A stretch of DNA of 23,887 nucleotides, taken from Didymodactylos carnosus (Eukaryota > Rotifera > Eurotatoria > Philodinida > Philodinidae). Shown piece by piece: positions 9,265-19,416 of the stretch. The first letter of the stretch is position 1; each line of letters starts with the position of its first letter. The stretch covers positions 1-23,887 of the forward strand of contig CAJNOQ010002530.1 in NCBI GenBank assembly GCA_905250885.1, given 5' to 3'. The translations under genes and the position numbers were made by a program. The notes under the pieces were generated by a model. It worked only from the letters and a program-made list of their open reading frames with translations, had not been told where the DNA came from and made no database searches.

Positions 9265-9354
9265 TATCTGGTAGCGTAGTTGGTTAAAACGCCGCGTACT
9301 TCTAATCTCAATTCTGCGTGCGCTGATCAGCGAGTTCGATACTCGTTAGGCACA
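9265..9354 (+). tRNA. tRNA-Arg(TCT)-like sequence, degenerate acceptor stem
   Basis: An A box (TAGCGTAGTTGG, 9272-9283) and a B box (GAGTTCGATACTC) are both present. The D-arm pairs as GCGT/ACGC. The anticodon stem GCGTA/TGCGC encloses the loop start CTTCTA, giving anticodon TCT, if about 13 nt are removed as an intron at the canonical position. The T-arm pairs as GCGAG/CTCGT around TTCGATA. The 3' acceptor strand TAGGCAC would need GTGCCTA at the 5' end, but the sequence there is TATCTGG, which pairs at only about three positions. A poly-T run, a pol III terminator, follows at once. It is most likely a tRNA pseudogene or the head of a tRNA-derived SINE, with pol III promoter elements kept. 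Confidence 0.5.
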
Positions 9355-9366
9355 TTTTTTTTTTTG

Positions 9367-9730
9367 TATTTTTTAAGCTAGGTTAGAGCACCCGGTTAAC
9401 CTGGCGCGCCAATCGCCCGGTTAACCGGGTACTCCAACCACTCGGTCAACCGGGCACTCGAACTGCCCGGTTAACCTCATTGATCACCTCCCTCTAATCA
9501 AATATTTTCGGATATTTTCGTTAACCGGTCGGTTAACTGGACGGTTAACCTAGGTGTCAACCTCCCGCTCCTACTCGATTATAATAACCTACTGCTCGGT
9601 TCACGACTAGGTTGAAGCTAGCTAACTAGGTAAAAAGGTACATTTACCTAGATCCATCAAGTGAATAACCGCGCGGTTATGTAGCCGATGGAGCTAGATT
9701 CTCTCCGTAGAGAATTTTTGCTTGGGTACA
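9367..9730. mobile_element. GTTAAC-repeat palindromic element, composite
   Basis: 9367-9565 holds about seven GGTTAAC/GTTAACC motifs spaced 15-40 bp apart, in CCCGGTTAACC-type contexts. Its left end matches the inverted right end of the 7390-7618 element. 9566-9730 contains the hairpin formed by CTAGGTAAAAAGG and TACATTTACCTAG (9626-9651) and ends TTTTTGCTTGGGTAC, resembling the 1583-1920 family. It may be one complex element or two families joined. No coding capacity is seen. Confidence 0.55.
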
Positions 9731-10549
9731 CGGGATCTAATGAGCTAAGAGATAAAAATCCTTTCACCTTTTATTGTCGCAAGTTTGAAACCTTTATTTA
9801 ACCATTTCAGGTAGGAATTCTATAGAAGCTTCTCATTTGTTCTTGTGCTACCAGTATCGGTTGTGTATTCATGCGCTCATGGCAGGACTTTCACAATAAA
9901 TATATTGACGGGTACTTTTAGCAATTTGAGTATTGGTCTTTTAATTTATGAAGAAATATTTATTTAAAAATTTGAATTATTGCAGAGTTTTCGAATTACT
10001 AAAGGTACATCATCAGTACAGAAACAGACGTTCATGTCTATAGACAGTGTCGACAACGATAGACGTATACGTCTGTCGTGGACAAGAAATTGGACAAGTA
10101 CTCGAAGCAAAGAAATTTTAAATCGCATCATAAAACAGTGATTTATTGTTTGTAGTGCTTTTCAGCTTTTTTTTTCGAGTTATATGTTGGAAAATTCCCA
10201 GTGATCGGAGCTCTTTTTCTTTTCTTTCACTACCAACTTACATGTTGACAAAATGATTCACCTTTTCTTCATTGTTCTTTCTCTCTTTTTTGTACTGAAA
10301 ACGTCAAGTGAAAAGCATCTTTTACAGTGAGTTGATCTTACAGTAGAAGAAAAAGCTTTGTGAGCCGTTTTCTCACAGACGGATTTTACTAAAGAAATTA
10401 ATCGTTTATCTATGGGTAGAGCAAAGTCTACACTACATTTGGGCTTAAATACACATTTTCAAATTGGATTCTTGGTATCTAAAATAGTTTTTAACACTTC
10501 GTTTTGAAAGGCTTTTGTCTCGTTATGATGGAGAGTAATATCTTTCTAG
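9731..10549. other. 5' flank of the F-box gene, no other gene seen
   Basis: This AT-rich DNA upstream of the F-box gene must contain its promoter if the gene is active. I can see no reliable TATA or initiator element. A TATACGTCTGTCG-type palindromic patch lies near 10060-10080. Confidence 0.35.
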
Positions 10550-11810
10550 ATGAAACGTAAACACTCCATAACGGAGAGTAATGCAACAAGATTTGTCATA
10601 GATCGAAATGGTAAGACCTTCATACACTTTACAGCTTTTCACCCAAAACTTCTTTTCTTTATTAGACGCGGTACTAACGCTCGAAGGATGTCCGGACGAA
10701 ATATTATTGTTGATATTGTCTTACTGCTCTCCATTGGATCTGTATCAAGAACTGCTCAATTTAAATTCACGTTTTCGTCGTATTATCCTTGATCCAATTC
10801 AAATGAAATTAAATAAACTCGATTTTAGTAGCAATCTGTCCAAAACAGATTTCCATCGTTTATGTCAACTATCGATGGTTAATCCATCTGAAGTTGAATA
10901 CTTACGTCTATCAAATAGTGGCATGTACGGTGCTGTTCACGTATTTCTCAAGTCATCTCGTTTCGGTCGTATTCTATCTCAGTTTGTTAATCTAAAATCT
11001 CTCGTACTTGTTGAGTTAACTGAGGCACAGTTGAACGAGGTTGTTGATAAAGTCCTACAACATTCAATCGAATATTTGTCGATTCAGACAAGGTTTACTC
11101 TTAAGACCGACATCATACTTTCTGTTCAGACACTAAAATCATTTTCATTGTCGTTGCTGAATACAGATGAAGTGTTCGATTTTGGTTCGTGTTGGATGCT
11201 CTCCAGATCAAACATTAGTTCGTTATCAATTGATAATGGATGCTCTTATCCATCATGTCTAATCCTTTTTCGCTTTCTACCAAATCTTCGCTCATTAAAT
11301 ATTTGTATCACACATTTCGATTCCGAGCAAGCACCGCCGATTAATCTCAAATATTCAACTGGTCCACTGCCGAAATTGACACATTTCGCATTGAAGAATG
11401 GATGTGGTGTTCCCTACCATTGTATGGAATCACTCATTAAACTCACTGGATCAAATCTTACACATTTATTGTATACATGCCCGAAAGTTCATGATATCTC
11501 CGAGATGACTGGCGAACGAATAAAGACTCAACTTCTGTCAGCTTTGCCAAAACTGAAAGCATTTCACTACAATTGTACCTATTTAAATGTGCCTGCCACA
11601 CTTGATTTTTGCTGCATCGCACTATCATTTCAACAAATAACACGATGGAATTTTCAATGCGATTATCAAGCAGAACGGGGAGAAGCTCATGTTTACACGG
11701 TACCATTGACAAAAACAAAATATTTCAAAACAAATTTATATCAAACGCACACAAATTATGAGTCAACTGCACGGTATACTTCCTTTCAGTGTTTTAAAGA
11801 TATTGCATGA
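10550..11810 (+). CDS. F-box / LRR-like protein, N-terminal part (2 exons)
   Basis: Exon 1 (10550-10610) starts MKRKHSITESNATRF. A 55-bp intron (10611-10665, GTAAG...TTTATTAG) joins it in phase to exon 2. The spliced ORF is 401 aa if read to the TGA at 11808-11810. Residues about 27-63 are an F-box (CPDEILLLILSYCSPLDLY, then LLNLNSRFRRII), the Skp1-binding motif of SCF ubiquitin ligases. About 300 residues of irregular leucine-rich repeats follow (VEYLRLSNS, FVNLKSLVLVEL, FLPNLRSLNI, LPKLKAFHYN), the presumed substrate-binding part. This architecture is common in multicopy bdelloid rotifer genes of roughly 550-650 aa, so 401 aa is short. The missing C-terminus fits the ORF at 15666-16350. A possible splice donor at 11774 (CG|GTATAC) would replace the last residues. 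The start at 10550 is preferred because a short in-frame exon precedes a clean intron; starting within exon 2 would cut into the F-box. Expression is unknown. Confidence 0.8.
10611..10665 (+). other. 55-bp intron of the F-box gene
   Basis: The donor is ATG|GTAAGACC and the acceptor is TTTCTTTATTAG|AC. Removal joins codon AAT, then G|AC (Asp), and keeps the frame from MKRKH into the F-box. Without splicing, exon 1 is out of frame with exon 2. The short length matches compact bdelloid introns. Confidence 0.8.
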
Positions 11811-12459
11811 ACGGGTAAAAGTTAATAGTTAAAATAGTGTTTTTCTAAAAACGCTTAATTTTTTCGTACTTTTTCCTTATAGTCGCTGCTCGAGTGACTC
11901 GTGCAATGTCTCTTAAGGGTACCACCCCCCATCTCTTTTTTGCAGAAAAGTTTTCATTTCGAGCTGAACATAGTCTAATGTAGAGGAAAGTCTGGTTATA
12001 AAATGAGAGTACTCCCAGCTCTCCCTGATCTTCCTTCAAAATATTATGAACTTTTGAGTTTTTTATTCAAAGCCTGGAAAATTTCAATCTTTTAGGTTCA
12101 TAAATATTTCTCTCCTTTACTATATATATTCAAAATTTTTTCTGACAGATAGTCTGATAGAAGAAAGTGTGTTTTTCTATATGTGCATAAGAGCCATTGA
12201 GCAAAATTTAGTTTGTTCTAACAGCCACAATACTTGCTATCAATTTTGGTAGTAAAGTGTCTCTCATAAGAGAAGAATCCCAATCACTCCATATCTTTTT
12301 TCTTGATACCGAGTATTAGGAAACCTCGAGTAATGTTTGATGATAATGACAAATTTGATATCGATTTCTGCTAATATATCTTTATTCAACAGGTCTACAG
12401 CAACTCGTTCTCTAAAAACCCCTTCCACAACTTCTTAGTTAAATAAATTCTGATCCGGT
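11811..12459. other. Spacer between F-box halves, no gene seen
   Basis: No supported coding region or repeat is found. A short minus-strand frame at 11845-12039 overlaps low-complexity sequence and has no domain. Confidence 0.35.
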
Positions 12460-13275
12460 CAGTTCGTACGGATTTAGGAACGGATGCGTACGAACAATGT
12501 TGTGTACGGATTCATGCGCACGAGGAAAGTTGTGCGTGGAATAATGCGCACGGGTACCTTACGCACGAGGAATGTTCCGCACCGGAATCTTATACACCAT
12601 ATTGTTACGCACGTATCTCATAATAAGACAGAAAATCAAACTGATGATCTTCTGTGCTGATGTTGCTCGATCATTTAGTTTTTCGTCAAATTTTCGTAAT
12701 ATTAATTTCAGTTTATCACGATTACCATTAGATGCATGTGTACCTTTTCGTTCTTTATACCATTTGTTAAGTTACATGTATGTAAACGATAATGAGAGTT
12801 ATAACGTTTATGGTTCTAGCACCGCCAGTACATTTTTAGATCCGTTTGACGATCTTTTACATATGAATACCTGTCGTCAACCATCAATGGTTGACCTTTC
12901 CTAGTTATAGTCATTTCATGTTGAGAAGTCATAGTACAGAAAATTTCGAAATCGTATAGCAGTGTAACATTGTATTGCACAGAACTATATTTATAGTACT
13001 ATATTGTTTACGAAACAACATCGTTTAGTCAGTTTGTTCACAATACTTATTTATGTTCTTTAAAAACTTTAGATTAAATAAACGCTCTGATTACTGAACA
13101 TCAGCAGTTTGATTTTCTGTTCGTTATGTGTTACGTGTGCAAGCGCCCGTATGTAACAATCTGGTACGAAACATTCCTCATGTGTAAGGTACTCGCGCGC
13201 ATGAATCCGCCCGCAAGAATCCGAGCGCAACATTGTTCGTGCGCATCGTTCCGGAACCTGTTCGTACAGTACGTA
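12460..13275. mobile_element. ~815-bp element with ~190-bp TIRs built from GCGCACGA repeats
   Basis: The left arm (12460-12650) and right arm (13098-13275) are imperfect reverse complements. Both contain serial degenerate copies of a motif like ATGCGCACGARNAATGTTG and finish inward with ACAGAAAATCAAACTG. The arms are much more GC-rich than the window. The central ~450 bp is not repeated and contains a coding-like stretch (12657-12904). The layout resembles DNA transposons with long subterminal repeats that have captured host sequence. No transposase is seen, and target-site duplications could not be fixed because the outermost bases have diverged. Confidence 0.7.
12657..12904 (+). pseudogene. 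Gene-like fragment inside TIR element, unknown family
   Basis: The frame ending at 12904 encodes about 82 residues (ARSFSFSSNFRNINFSLSRL, later STASTFLDPFDDLLHMNT) and a stop. Residue use is balanced and does not look like translated AT-rich noise. An acceptor-like TTAATTTCAG lies inside the frame at about 12702-12711, so only the part from about 12712 may be exonic. I do not recognise the protein. Lying between the arms of the element, it may be a captured C-terminal exon. The upstream part of the long frame, beginning near 12572, overlaps the TIR and is unlikely to be protein-coding. Confidence 0.3.
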
Positions 13276-14104
13276 TAAATTCAAATCTTTAGGTATCTCA
13301 AGTACTTTTAGCCCCGCAATATTTTTCTTATTTTAAAATAGTACCAAAGTATTTTCTATTAAAATTATATAGAACATAGTTTCCTACACGACTCAAACCG
13401 TGAGGGTTCCACTAGATGTTTTGTTGAAATATGGTAATATGCATGACAAACACACATCAGAATTATTCATTAACTGTGTCGTAGAGGTATTCACTAACAC
13501 TACGTATTTTTGAAAAATGACGGCATCGAACAGTTTTTCTGTAGAGATCGATACTAGTTAAGAGAGTAATGCGTGGCTTCTAGCAAGTTAAAGAGATCAC
13601 CAATCTAACACACCTTTCAATTCTGAATGATGCATCCTAAGAAGTCTTCATAAGCAGTCACCCATCTTACTACTAAACGCTCGATGCGCAATTTAACGCT
13701 ACTATTGCAGTTAAAATCATGTTAAGTTTGGTTATATTTTCGGCAAGCAAGATCGACTGATATGTGACATGGGCTTCATCTCGATAACTTAATTTACGTG
13801 ATAGGGAGATGTTGTTCTCGCGCTCAATCAAACTTCACTATAAAATACGTGACACATAATCGAACTGACGAAAACAGTTTTAAATGAAAGTGTTACAGCA
13901 GATTTTGAAAGCACAACGCCTAAATAAACACACACACACAATTTACTTTGTATTTAAATTTGGGTGTCGTTGCCATCTCTCAATTTGAGAACAACTTTGG
14001 ACGATGATAGGTAGACGGCTAAAGCTTTCATCATTCGATTTACCTACATTTTTGTGTACTAAAGTTTTTCTATAGAGTAAAATCAATGTTACAACTAGGA
14101 ATGT
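13276..14104. other. Spacer without gene; short CA microsatellite
   Basis: A short ACACACACACA run occurs near 13929. Minus-strand frames here, including the one at 13943-14137 that runs into the hairpin, show no domain. Confidence 0.35.
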
Positions 14105-14426
14105 GAAAACCAGTTTTTCAGAAACTCTGAAAAACACCCAAAGCTTTTCTTAATAAGCCATGCTTGTAGCCCGCACATTTCTGATTAAAATGAGACAAAG
14201 TTATAGGATATACACAAAGAGCCCTAAATTAATTTCTTCTTATTTCTGTCGCTTCGAGTTGACAATGAATATTTAGGGCTTTTCTTGTAAATTCTATAAC
14301 TTTGCAAAGAAAGGTCATGTAGAGTTGGGAGAGGTCTCATTTTAATCAGAAATGTGCGGGCTACAAGCATGGCTTATTAAGAAAAGCTTTGGCTGTTTTT
14401 CAGAGTTTCTGAAAAGCTGATTTTCC
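14105..14426. repeat. ~320-bp hairpin element, highly similar arms
   Basis: The left arm, from about 14105, is the reverse complement of the right arm ending near 14426. The outer ~90 bp, including AAGCCATGCTTGTAGCCCGC and ATTTCTGATTAAAATGAGAC, is almost identical. After a ~30-nt stretch present only in the right arm (14304-14335), pairing resumes (AAAGTTATAG/CTATAACTTT, GAGCCCTAAAT/ATTTAGGGCT). Only a short loop remains near 14230-14265. No ORF is present. The outer arms are less diverged than those of the 8686-9189 foldback, which suggests it is younger or constrained. Confidence 0.85.
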
Positions 14427-15006
14427 ATAAAACCGGATCTTCGAAGCCCTAAGGGCAGCTCTCATATCCCTATTCGGAATCAGCATCATCGATAACCTAT
14501 AACCCACTAGGTTTCGTTGAAAAAGCGAGAGGACACTTACATATGTTCCCTCGATAGTTTTTCAAAATCTTCGTGTTTTCTAGTCAATTATTGTTCGTTA
14601 ATCGATTATTTATATTCCTTGGCATTAAGAGATTCCCAGAGATGTCTGTTCGGAGATAGACACGTCATCGGAGAAAGCGAGCCCTGTCAAAACAACGACA
14701 GCTGCAGAGCTGGGACTTGCATAGTTTTGTAGAGTAACGTCTGGACTATCTACACATCCAAAATAATTACTAACACTGTATGTTAATTTTCTGAGAGCGG
14801 AACTGGTTTTCCAAAGATTCTATGAAAAACCTGTCTTACAAATCTTTTTAAAAGTAGTTTTTGTTTGTGAACAGGTGGCTGTAAGTCTCTAGTTTCGATT
14901 ACTGAAAATCGCAGGTCGCTATTTATCAAGATGACGGAGTTATTCAAGAAACGAACCTTTTATTTCGGCACCGATATTAGTAATTAGTAAGATCAGGTGC
15001 TAGTTT
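14427..15006. other. Spacer, no supported gene
   Basis: The plus-strand frame at 14517-14732 has no domain. The phrase TATTCGGAATCAGC near 14471 recurs near 18923, hinting at a shared dispersed element. Confidence 0.35.
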
Positions 15007-15098
15007 GTTACTTTGTTGTTGGTAACAAGTAACGCAGTTGTTACTTGTTACTATTTCTGTTACTTTACTTGGTAAAGTAACGCTGAGTAATAAGTAAC
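15007..15098. repeat. Cluster of eight GTTAC/GTAAC motifs
   Basis: Eight copies of GTTAC or its inverse lie within 92 bp. Among them is a hairpin with 10-bp arms (GTTACTTTAC/GTAAAGTAAC, 15059-15081). The spacing is irregular, so this is not a simple microsatellite. It could be the core of a palindromic element or a protein-binding cluster. Confidence 0.65.
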
Positions 15099-15665
15099 GA
15101 GCTACCTCTGTTCATAACTCTTATTCCATCAATGGGCATTAAGGAAAATTCTCATTTGTTTTGTCTCATTCTCCGGTCACTAAATTTATTTCGGGCGATG
15201 GTTATTGCGTTGATTTGGAAAAAACTTACTATGTTTCTTTGATGGTATATTATATTTATTTAATACTATTATTTTTCTATTATAAAATCAGAAGACAGTG
15301 AAATATGTTTTTAACGTTTTATAGTGATTGAATATATGTCGACAGAAAATTCTGAGCTTGTCTAGATCAGATCAGAATTTTCTATCAAAATCTTTGTCAA
15401 AATTCCAATATAGTCTGAATTCTAATCTGGGTTTTATCGTACATTTTAAGTTTCGCAACAACTTCGGAACAATATATTTAATTGTTAATATAGTTGTGCG
15501 TAATGATAGAAAATTGAGAGTTAGGTGTAATGTGCAAGGATATTTTCGAATTGGTTGTAGCTTGGCAAATATAACTCTAGAACTATTCAGAGATTAATTA
15601 CATTACATAACGAATCATGTTTCGTGCTCTAAAACCCGAATGAATCGCTTTGATTGACTATTCAG
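15099..15665. other. Spacer upstream of the C-terminal F-box part
   Basis: A 12-bp inverted pair AGAAAATTCTGA/TCAGAATTTTCT occurs near 15343-15385. The 89-codon frame at 15328-15597 starts in this hairpin and has no domain. A possible splice acceptor (GACTATTCAG) ends at 15665. Confidence 0.4.
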
Positions 15666-16350
15666 CGTATCACATCAAAATGAAATTTTTCTCTTATGTA
15701 GCTGCATCATGCCATATAAAAACGTTGAACATTTGGATATTTATTTAAATGAAAAGCATGAAACAACATCGACTACATTAGATCGTCAGTTTTCCAATGT
15801 TTGCACGTTAACTGTGTCAGGTACTGCTACATCAATGATGAACTATCATCTCTTCGATTTAGTTCAATGTCAAAAATTAAAACATTTGATATTGATTGAT
15901 GAGCTCACGACCAATTCTCTATGGACCATTTTGGAATTGTGTCCAAACCTAACATCCTTAACTGCTAGCTATGTGGGTCTTGCAAAAATGACAACTAATT
16001 TTAACAATCATGCACTTTATTGTTCAATCAAAAACCAAATTCGACAACTAACCGTCAACAATTATCATCATGTTCCTGAACATATTTATCAATTTTGCGA
16101 CATATTTGCAAGCGTTAAAATTCTAAAGCTGAATATGATTAAAGAAATACACATGACAAATTTATTGCGTTTTTTGGTAATGGAACTGAAGAATTTGGAC
16201 AGTGTGTTTTGTCTAATGCAATTATTACTACCGTATGATCATATAATCAAAGAGCAGTTCGAAAAGCAACTGAACAAAATGAAAGATAACCGCGATTTTT
16301 ATTTTGACATAACCCGTGATACGATTGGTATCTGGTTTGCACATGAGTGA
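15666..16350 (+). CDS. F-box/LRR-like protein, C-terminal part (exon or orphan fragment)
   Basis: The frame is open from after TGA 15655 to TGA 16348-16350; an internal ATG at 15709 gives 213 aa. It encodes irregular leucine-rich repeats (KNVEHLDIYLNE, CQKLKHLILIDEL, LCPNLTSLTASY, SVKILKLNM, ELKNLDSVF) and a C-terminal tail ending TRDTIGIWFAHE. This resembles the closing segment of bdelloid F-box/LRR-like proteins, which often end in a strand of RxWI type. It has no F-box. It lies on the same strand as the F-box part at 10550-11810 and supplies what that gene lacks. Two acceptor-like sites, CAG at 15663-15665 and TAG at 15699-15701, are both in phase with a donor at 11774. It could be the second part of that gene or the remnant of a tandem paralogue. 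Confidence 0.65.
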
Positions 16351-17568
16351 TAACGTCTCATACGATGTATGTTGCTTGTTGGACTAACAGCTTCGCTACT
16401 ACTCCACTTATCTATTATATGTTTTGAAACTACAACATATCCCGCGGCCGTGCTATTGAATAGATCGCAAAGATGGATCCTTTCACGATACTGAAAACTA
16501 ATGAGGTCGCTGCACTTTAGTTTCCTATTATGTAAAAATATGTAAACGTTAACCGATAGTCCAAAAATTTATACGATTTATTATACCGAGTTGATCATGT
16601 AAAAGAAAACCATGCTAAGAAAGAAATCTCCACCTCCTCATCCTTTAACTTAAAGATGGTTTTTAAAGTTTTAAAAGTTCGTAAATTTTAATTAAATATT
16701 CGAGTTCAAAGAATTTCGAGCCAGCAAAGGCTTATCCCATAGAAAATGACATTCTGAACAACTTTTCCTCGAAAATGCTTCCTTTCGAGACACTGTGGGC
16801 AAGGTTTTATCAAAATACTTTTAGCCCCAAAATTCCACCGGGAAGGAAAAGTTTAATTTCTCCATTAAACTTCATCTTGGAACGACGAACACTTTTTTCT
16901 GCATATAACTTAATGTCCTTTCTCTAATGATGCAACAAATAAGTCTTCATTTTAAAATTTAAAGATTGTATTTAAATTTCAAAATTCGGGTTAAAAGCCT
17001 GAAAAAGACTTCAAAAATGTTTTTCTGAAGAACTACAAGTTCGGGAATCGAAAAGATTGCTAAAAATATATTTCAAACTGTGCTTAATAAATGGTGGAAA
17101 AAATCGGGAGGGTTCTCTGTCCCTTTAAGGATAATCTATGCTAAATAAAGCTGGAAGAATTTCTCTAAACCCTTGATTTGCAGAAATCCTTTTGAAAACC
17201 AGAGAATGGAATTTTATCGGTCTCATCATGAGAGAGAGAGAGAGAGCATAGGCAAAAATCTATAAAAAATCATCTTTTACAGCTAACTAATGCTTTCTAA
17301 TCATTTTATAGCATATGTTGGCATGCTATCTTTTACGGCTTATAAGGACAACACATCCTGGTTTTAGGAATTTTAAACATTCAGTGTCAATGAATGAATA
17401 ATAAACAATCAAAAAAAGAAAAAGAAAATAACCAAAACAAAGATGGACAATTCTAGACCTATTTCGAACACGATAGAAAAATGTTGTCTATTTAATACAC
17501 ATATTTTAACCTTAAATAAACTCTTGACAAAAATATAAAAGAAAAGTTAACTTCGACTTGATAATAAC
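16351..17568. other. Gene-free region; GA microsatellite
   Basis: AT-rich with frequent stops. A run of eight GA units lies at about 17230-17246. Nothing else is supported. Confidence 0.4.
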
Positions 17569-18301
17569 ATGCACATATGGCACAATTCAAGTGAAATTTT
17601 ATTCCGAACTTTTTATATACCATTCGATAGAGAATTGAACGCTGATCACGGCAAACACTTTCCCGGCTACTAAAACCCTTTCCTCGCTGAGCCAGCCTCA
17701 AAATACTCTGAAGTGTCCATCGTATTCTCTATGGCTTTTAGTCTATCTGACTCTAACTTGACTGAATTTAGAACAAAACTGGCGAAACTAGTGCAAAAGG
17801 ACCTGGTCGTTTGTACATACTTCTCGGTAAAATTTCTCGGCGAGGAAAAACAAATTAAAAAATCTGCACGTATACTTTTGAAGAGGAGCTCGCAGCGAAT
17901 CTACCCATGCCGAAATATCTGAGTTTGAACGTCTCCGGAAACTGTTTTTGAATTTGCAAAAACGGTCAGCATGTTTTCGAGGTTCGGGTTTCGGGGCTCC
18001 GGAAAAATCCAGTTTTGGTTTTAGAGGTTCGACACTTACTTTTCTGGAATCAGCTTTCGATTCTAATTCTAATGAGTCCACTCTTGAATCATAAAAATGG
18101 AATGTGAAAACACTAGAGCCATTTTTCAAAAACCCTCTTTTTTGCGGTTTTGGACACTTCAGAGTATTTTGAGGCTGGTTGAGTGAGGAAAGGGTTTTAG
18201 TAGCCGAGAAAGTGTTTGCCGTGATCAGCGTTCAATTCTCTATCGAATGGTATATAACAAGTTCGGAATAAAATTTCACTTGAATTGTGCCATATGTGCA
18301 T
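17569..18301. mobile_element. 733-bp foldback element with 151-bp inverted arms
   Basis: Left arm 17569-17719 (ATGCACATATGGC ... GAAGTGTCCA) and right arm 18151-18301 (TGGACACTTC ... GCCATATGTGCAT) are reverse complements of equal length, with only a handful of mismatches and no indel seen. The 431-bp centre has an unremarkable 113-codon minus-strand frame (17788-18129). It is Lys/Arg/Ser-rich with repeated PKPKP-like stretches (LKPKLDFSGAPKPEPRK) and no known domain. The flanks show no clear duplication. It is a non-autonomous DNA transposon or an inverted duplication. Confidence 0.8.
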
Positions 18302-19063
18302 CTTAGAAATAAAATAAAATAAAAGTGATCATACGGTAGATGCATGATGTAAAATCAAAAATAGAACTGAAAAAAAGATGATAGAAGTAAAGATATGAAT
18401 CACCAAGTGATAGTATGATACTGATACTATAGTGATTAATATGCTGTGAACTATGCTCTGTTCGATGGTTAAAAAATAATTTTCCGGTGACTAATTTAAG
18501 CTGGGAAAAAGCTATGAATAAAAACTCACTAAAACGATGGTGCCGCCGGAAAATCGGAGTATATGCAGCATCAAGGTAAGCCGTAAGACAAGCAAACACA
18601 TTTTCAAAATCGGCATCCAGACCGCTACCGATTGGTAAAAGATTTTAAAATTTGGCGGCTTCCAAGCCAGACACACCACTTTTCCAGACAGTTCTCCAAA
18701 GCTACGTGTTTGACGAAATGCGTGCGCTAACTCTAGCCTAACTCCAGTTTTGATGAAACCTTCAGAGAATGTGATCCTACATATGACAGGTCTACACAAG
18801 TAGGAAAAACTTGCGAAAAACTTTCGTGTCCAGAGTTATGGATTTTCCAAAAAACCTCGGTTTTTTCAGGTGTTTTCTATTTTTCTCGGACTAAAATGTT
18901 TCAAAATTTGAAAAAAGTAGCATATTCGGAATCAGCGTAATAGATGCATCGACTGATGTACAATATGATAGGTTTTGGACCCAAAAGCGACAGATTTTAC
19001 AGACTATTCTCTATCGATCTACGCAAGTCCCAGATTGCTAGCTAAAAAAATAAAATAAATGAG
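18302..19063. other. Gene-free spacer
   Basis: Two overlapping minus-strand frames (18303-18599 and 18512-18799) compete in different phases, and neither has a domain. No RNA gene is seen. Confidence 0.35.
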
Positions 19064-19416
19064 TGAAATAATTCATTTTTGCCTATTTTCATGCAAAACT
19101 AGAAAATTTATAATGCAGTCAAAATCCACACTACGTCAGAAAATACTAATACTGATCAAGATGTACTCAATTTTATCGGCAATATATCATGGAGTTTAGG
19201 GAACTTTTAAAAACGAAAATGAAATATTTTACGTTTTGAAAAATTTTCTAAAAACCTTGCGAAGTAAACGAATATTTTTTACTATTGGCAAGTAGAAACT
19301 ATATTAAGCAGATTTAATCCGTTACATCTTGACTTTCTGACGTAGTGTGAATCAGTGTTGACTGCGTTACGAGTTTTCTAATTTTATATGAAAATACGCA
19401 AAAATGGATTATTTCA
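19064..19416. mobile_element. 353-bp MITE-like inverted-repeat element
   Basis: The left arm (19064-~19145, from TGAAATAATTCATTTTTGCC) pairs with the right arm (~19325-19416, ending AAAAATGGATTATTTCA). Matching blocks include TATTTTCATGCAAAACTAG versus its complement with changes, GCAGTCAA/TTGACTGC and CACACTACGTCAGAAA/TTTCTGACGTAGTGTG. The interior is AT-rich and noncoding. No target-site duplication was found. Confidence 0.7.

Noticed and set aside
11458..11718. 86-codon minus-strand frame
   Set aside because: Lies antisense within exon 2 of the F-box gene; a shadow of real coding sequence.
15328..15597. 89-codon plus-strand frame before the C-terminal F-box part, considered as a missing exon
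   Set aside because: No F-box or leucine-rich pattern; it begins inside a small hairpin and ends before the real frame.
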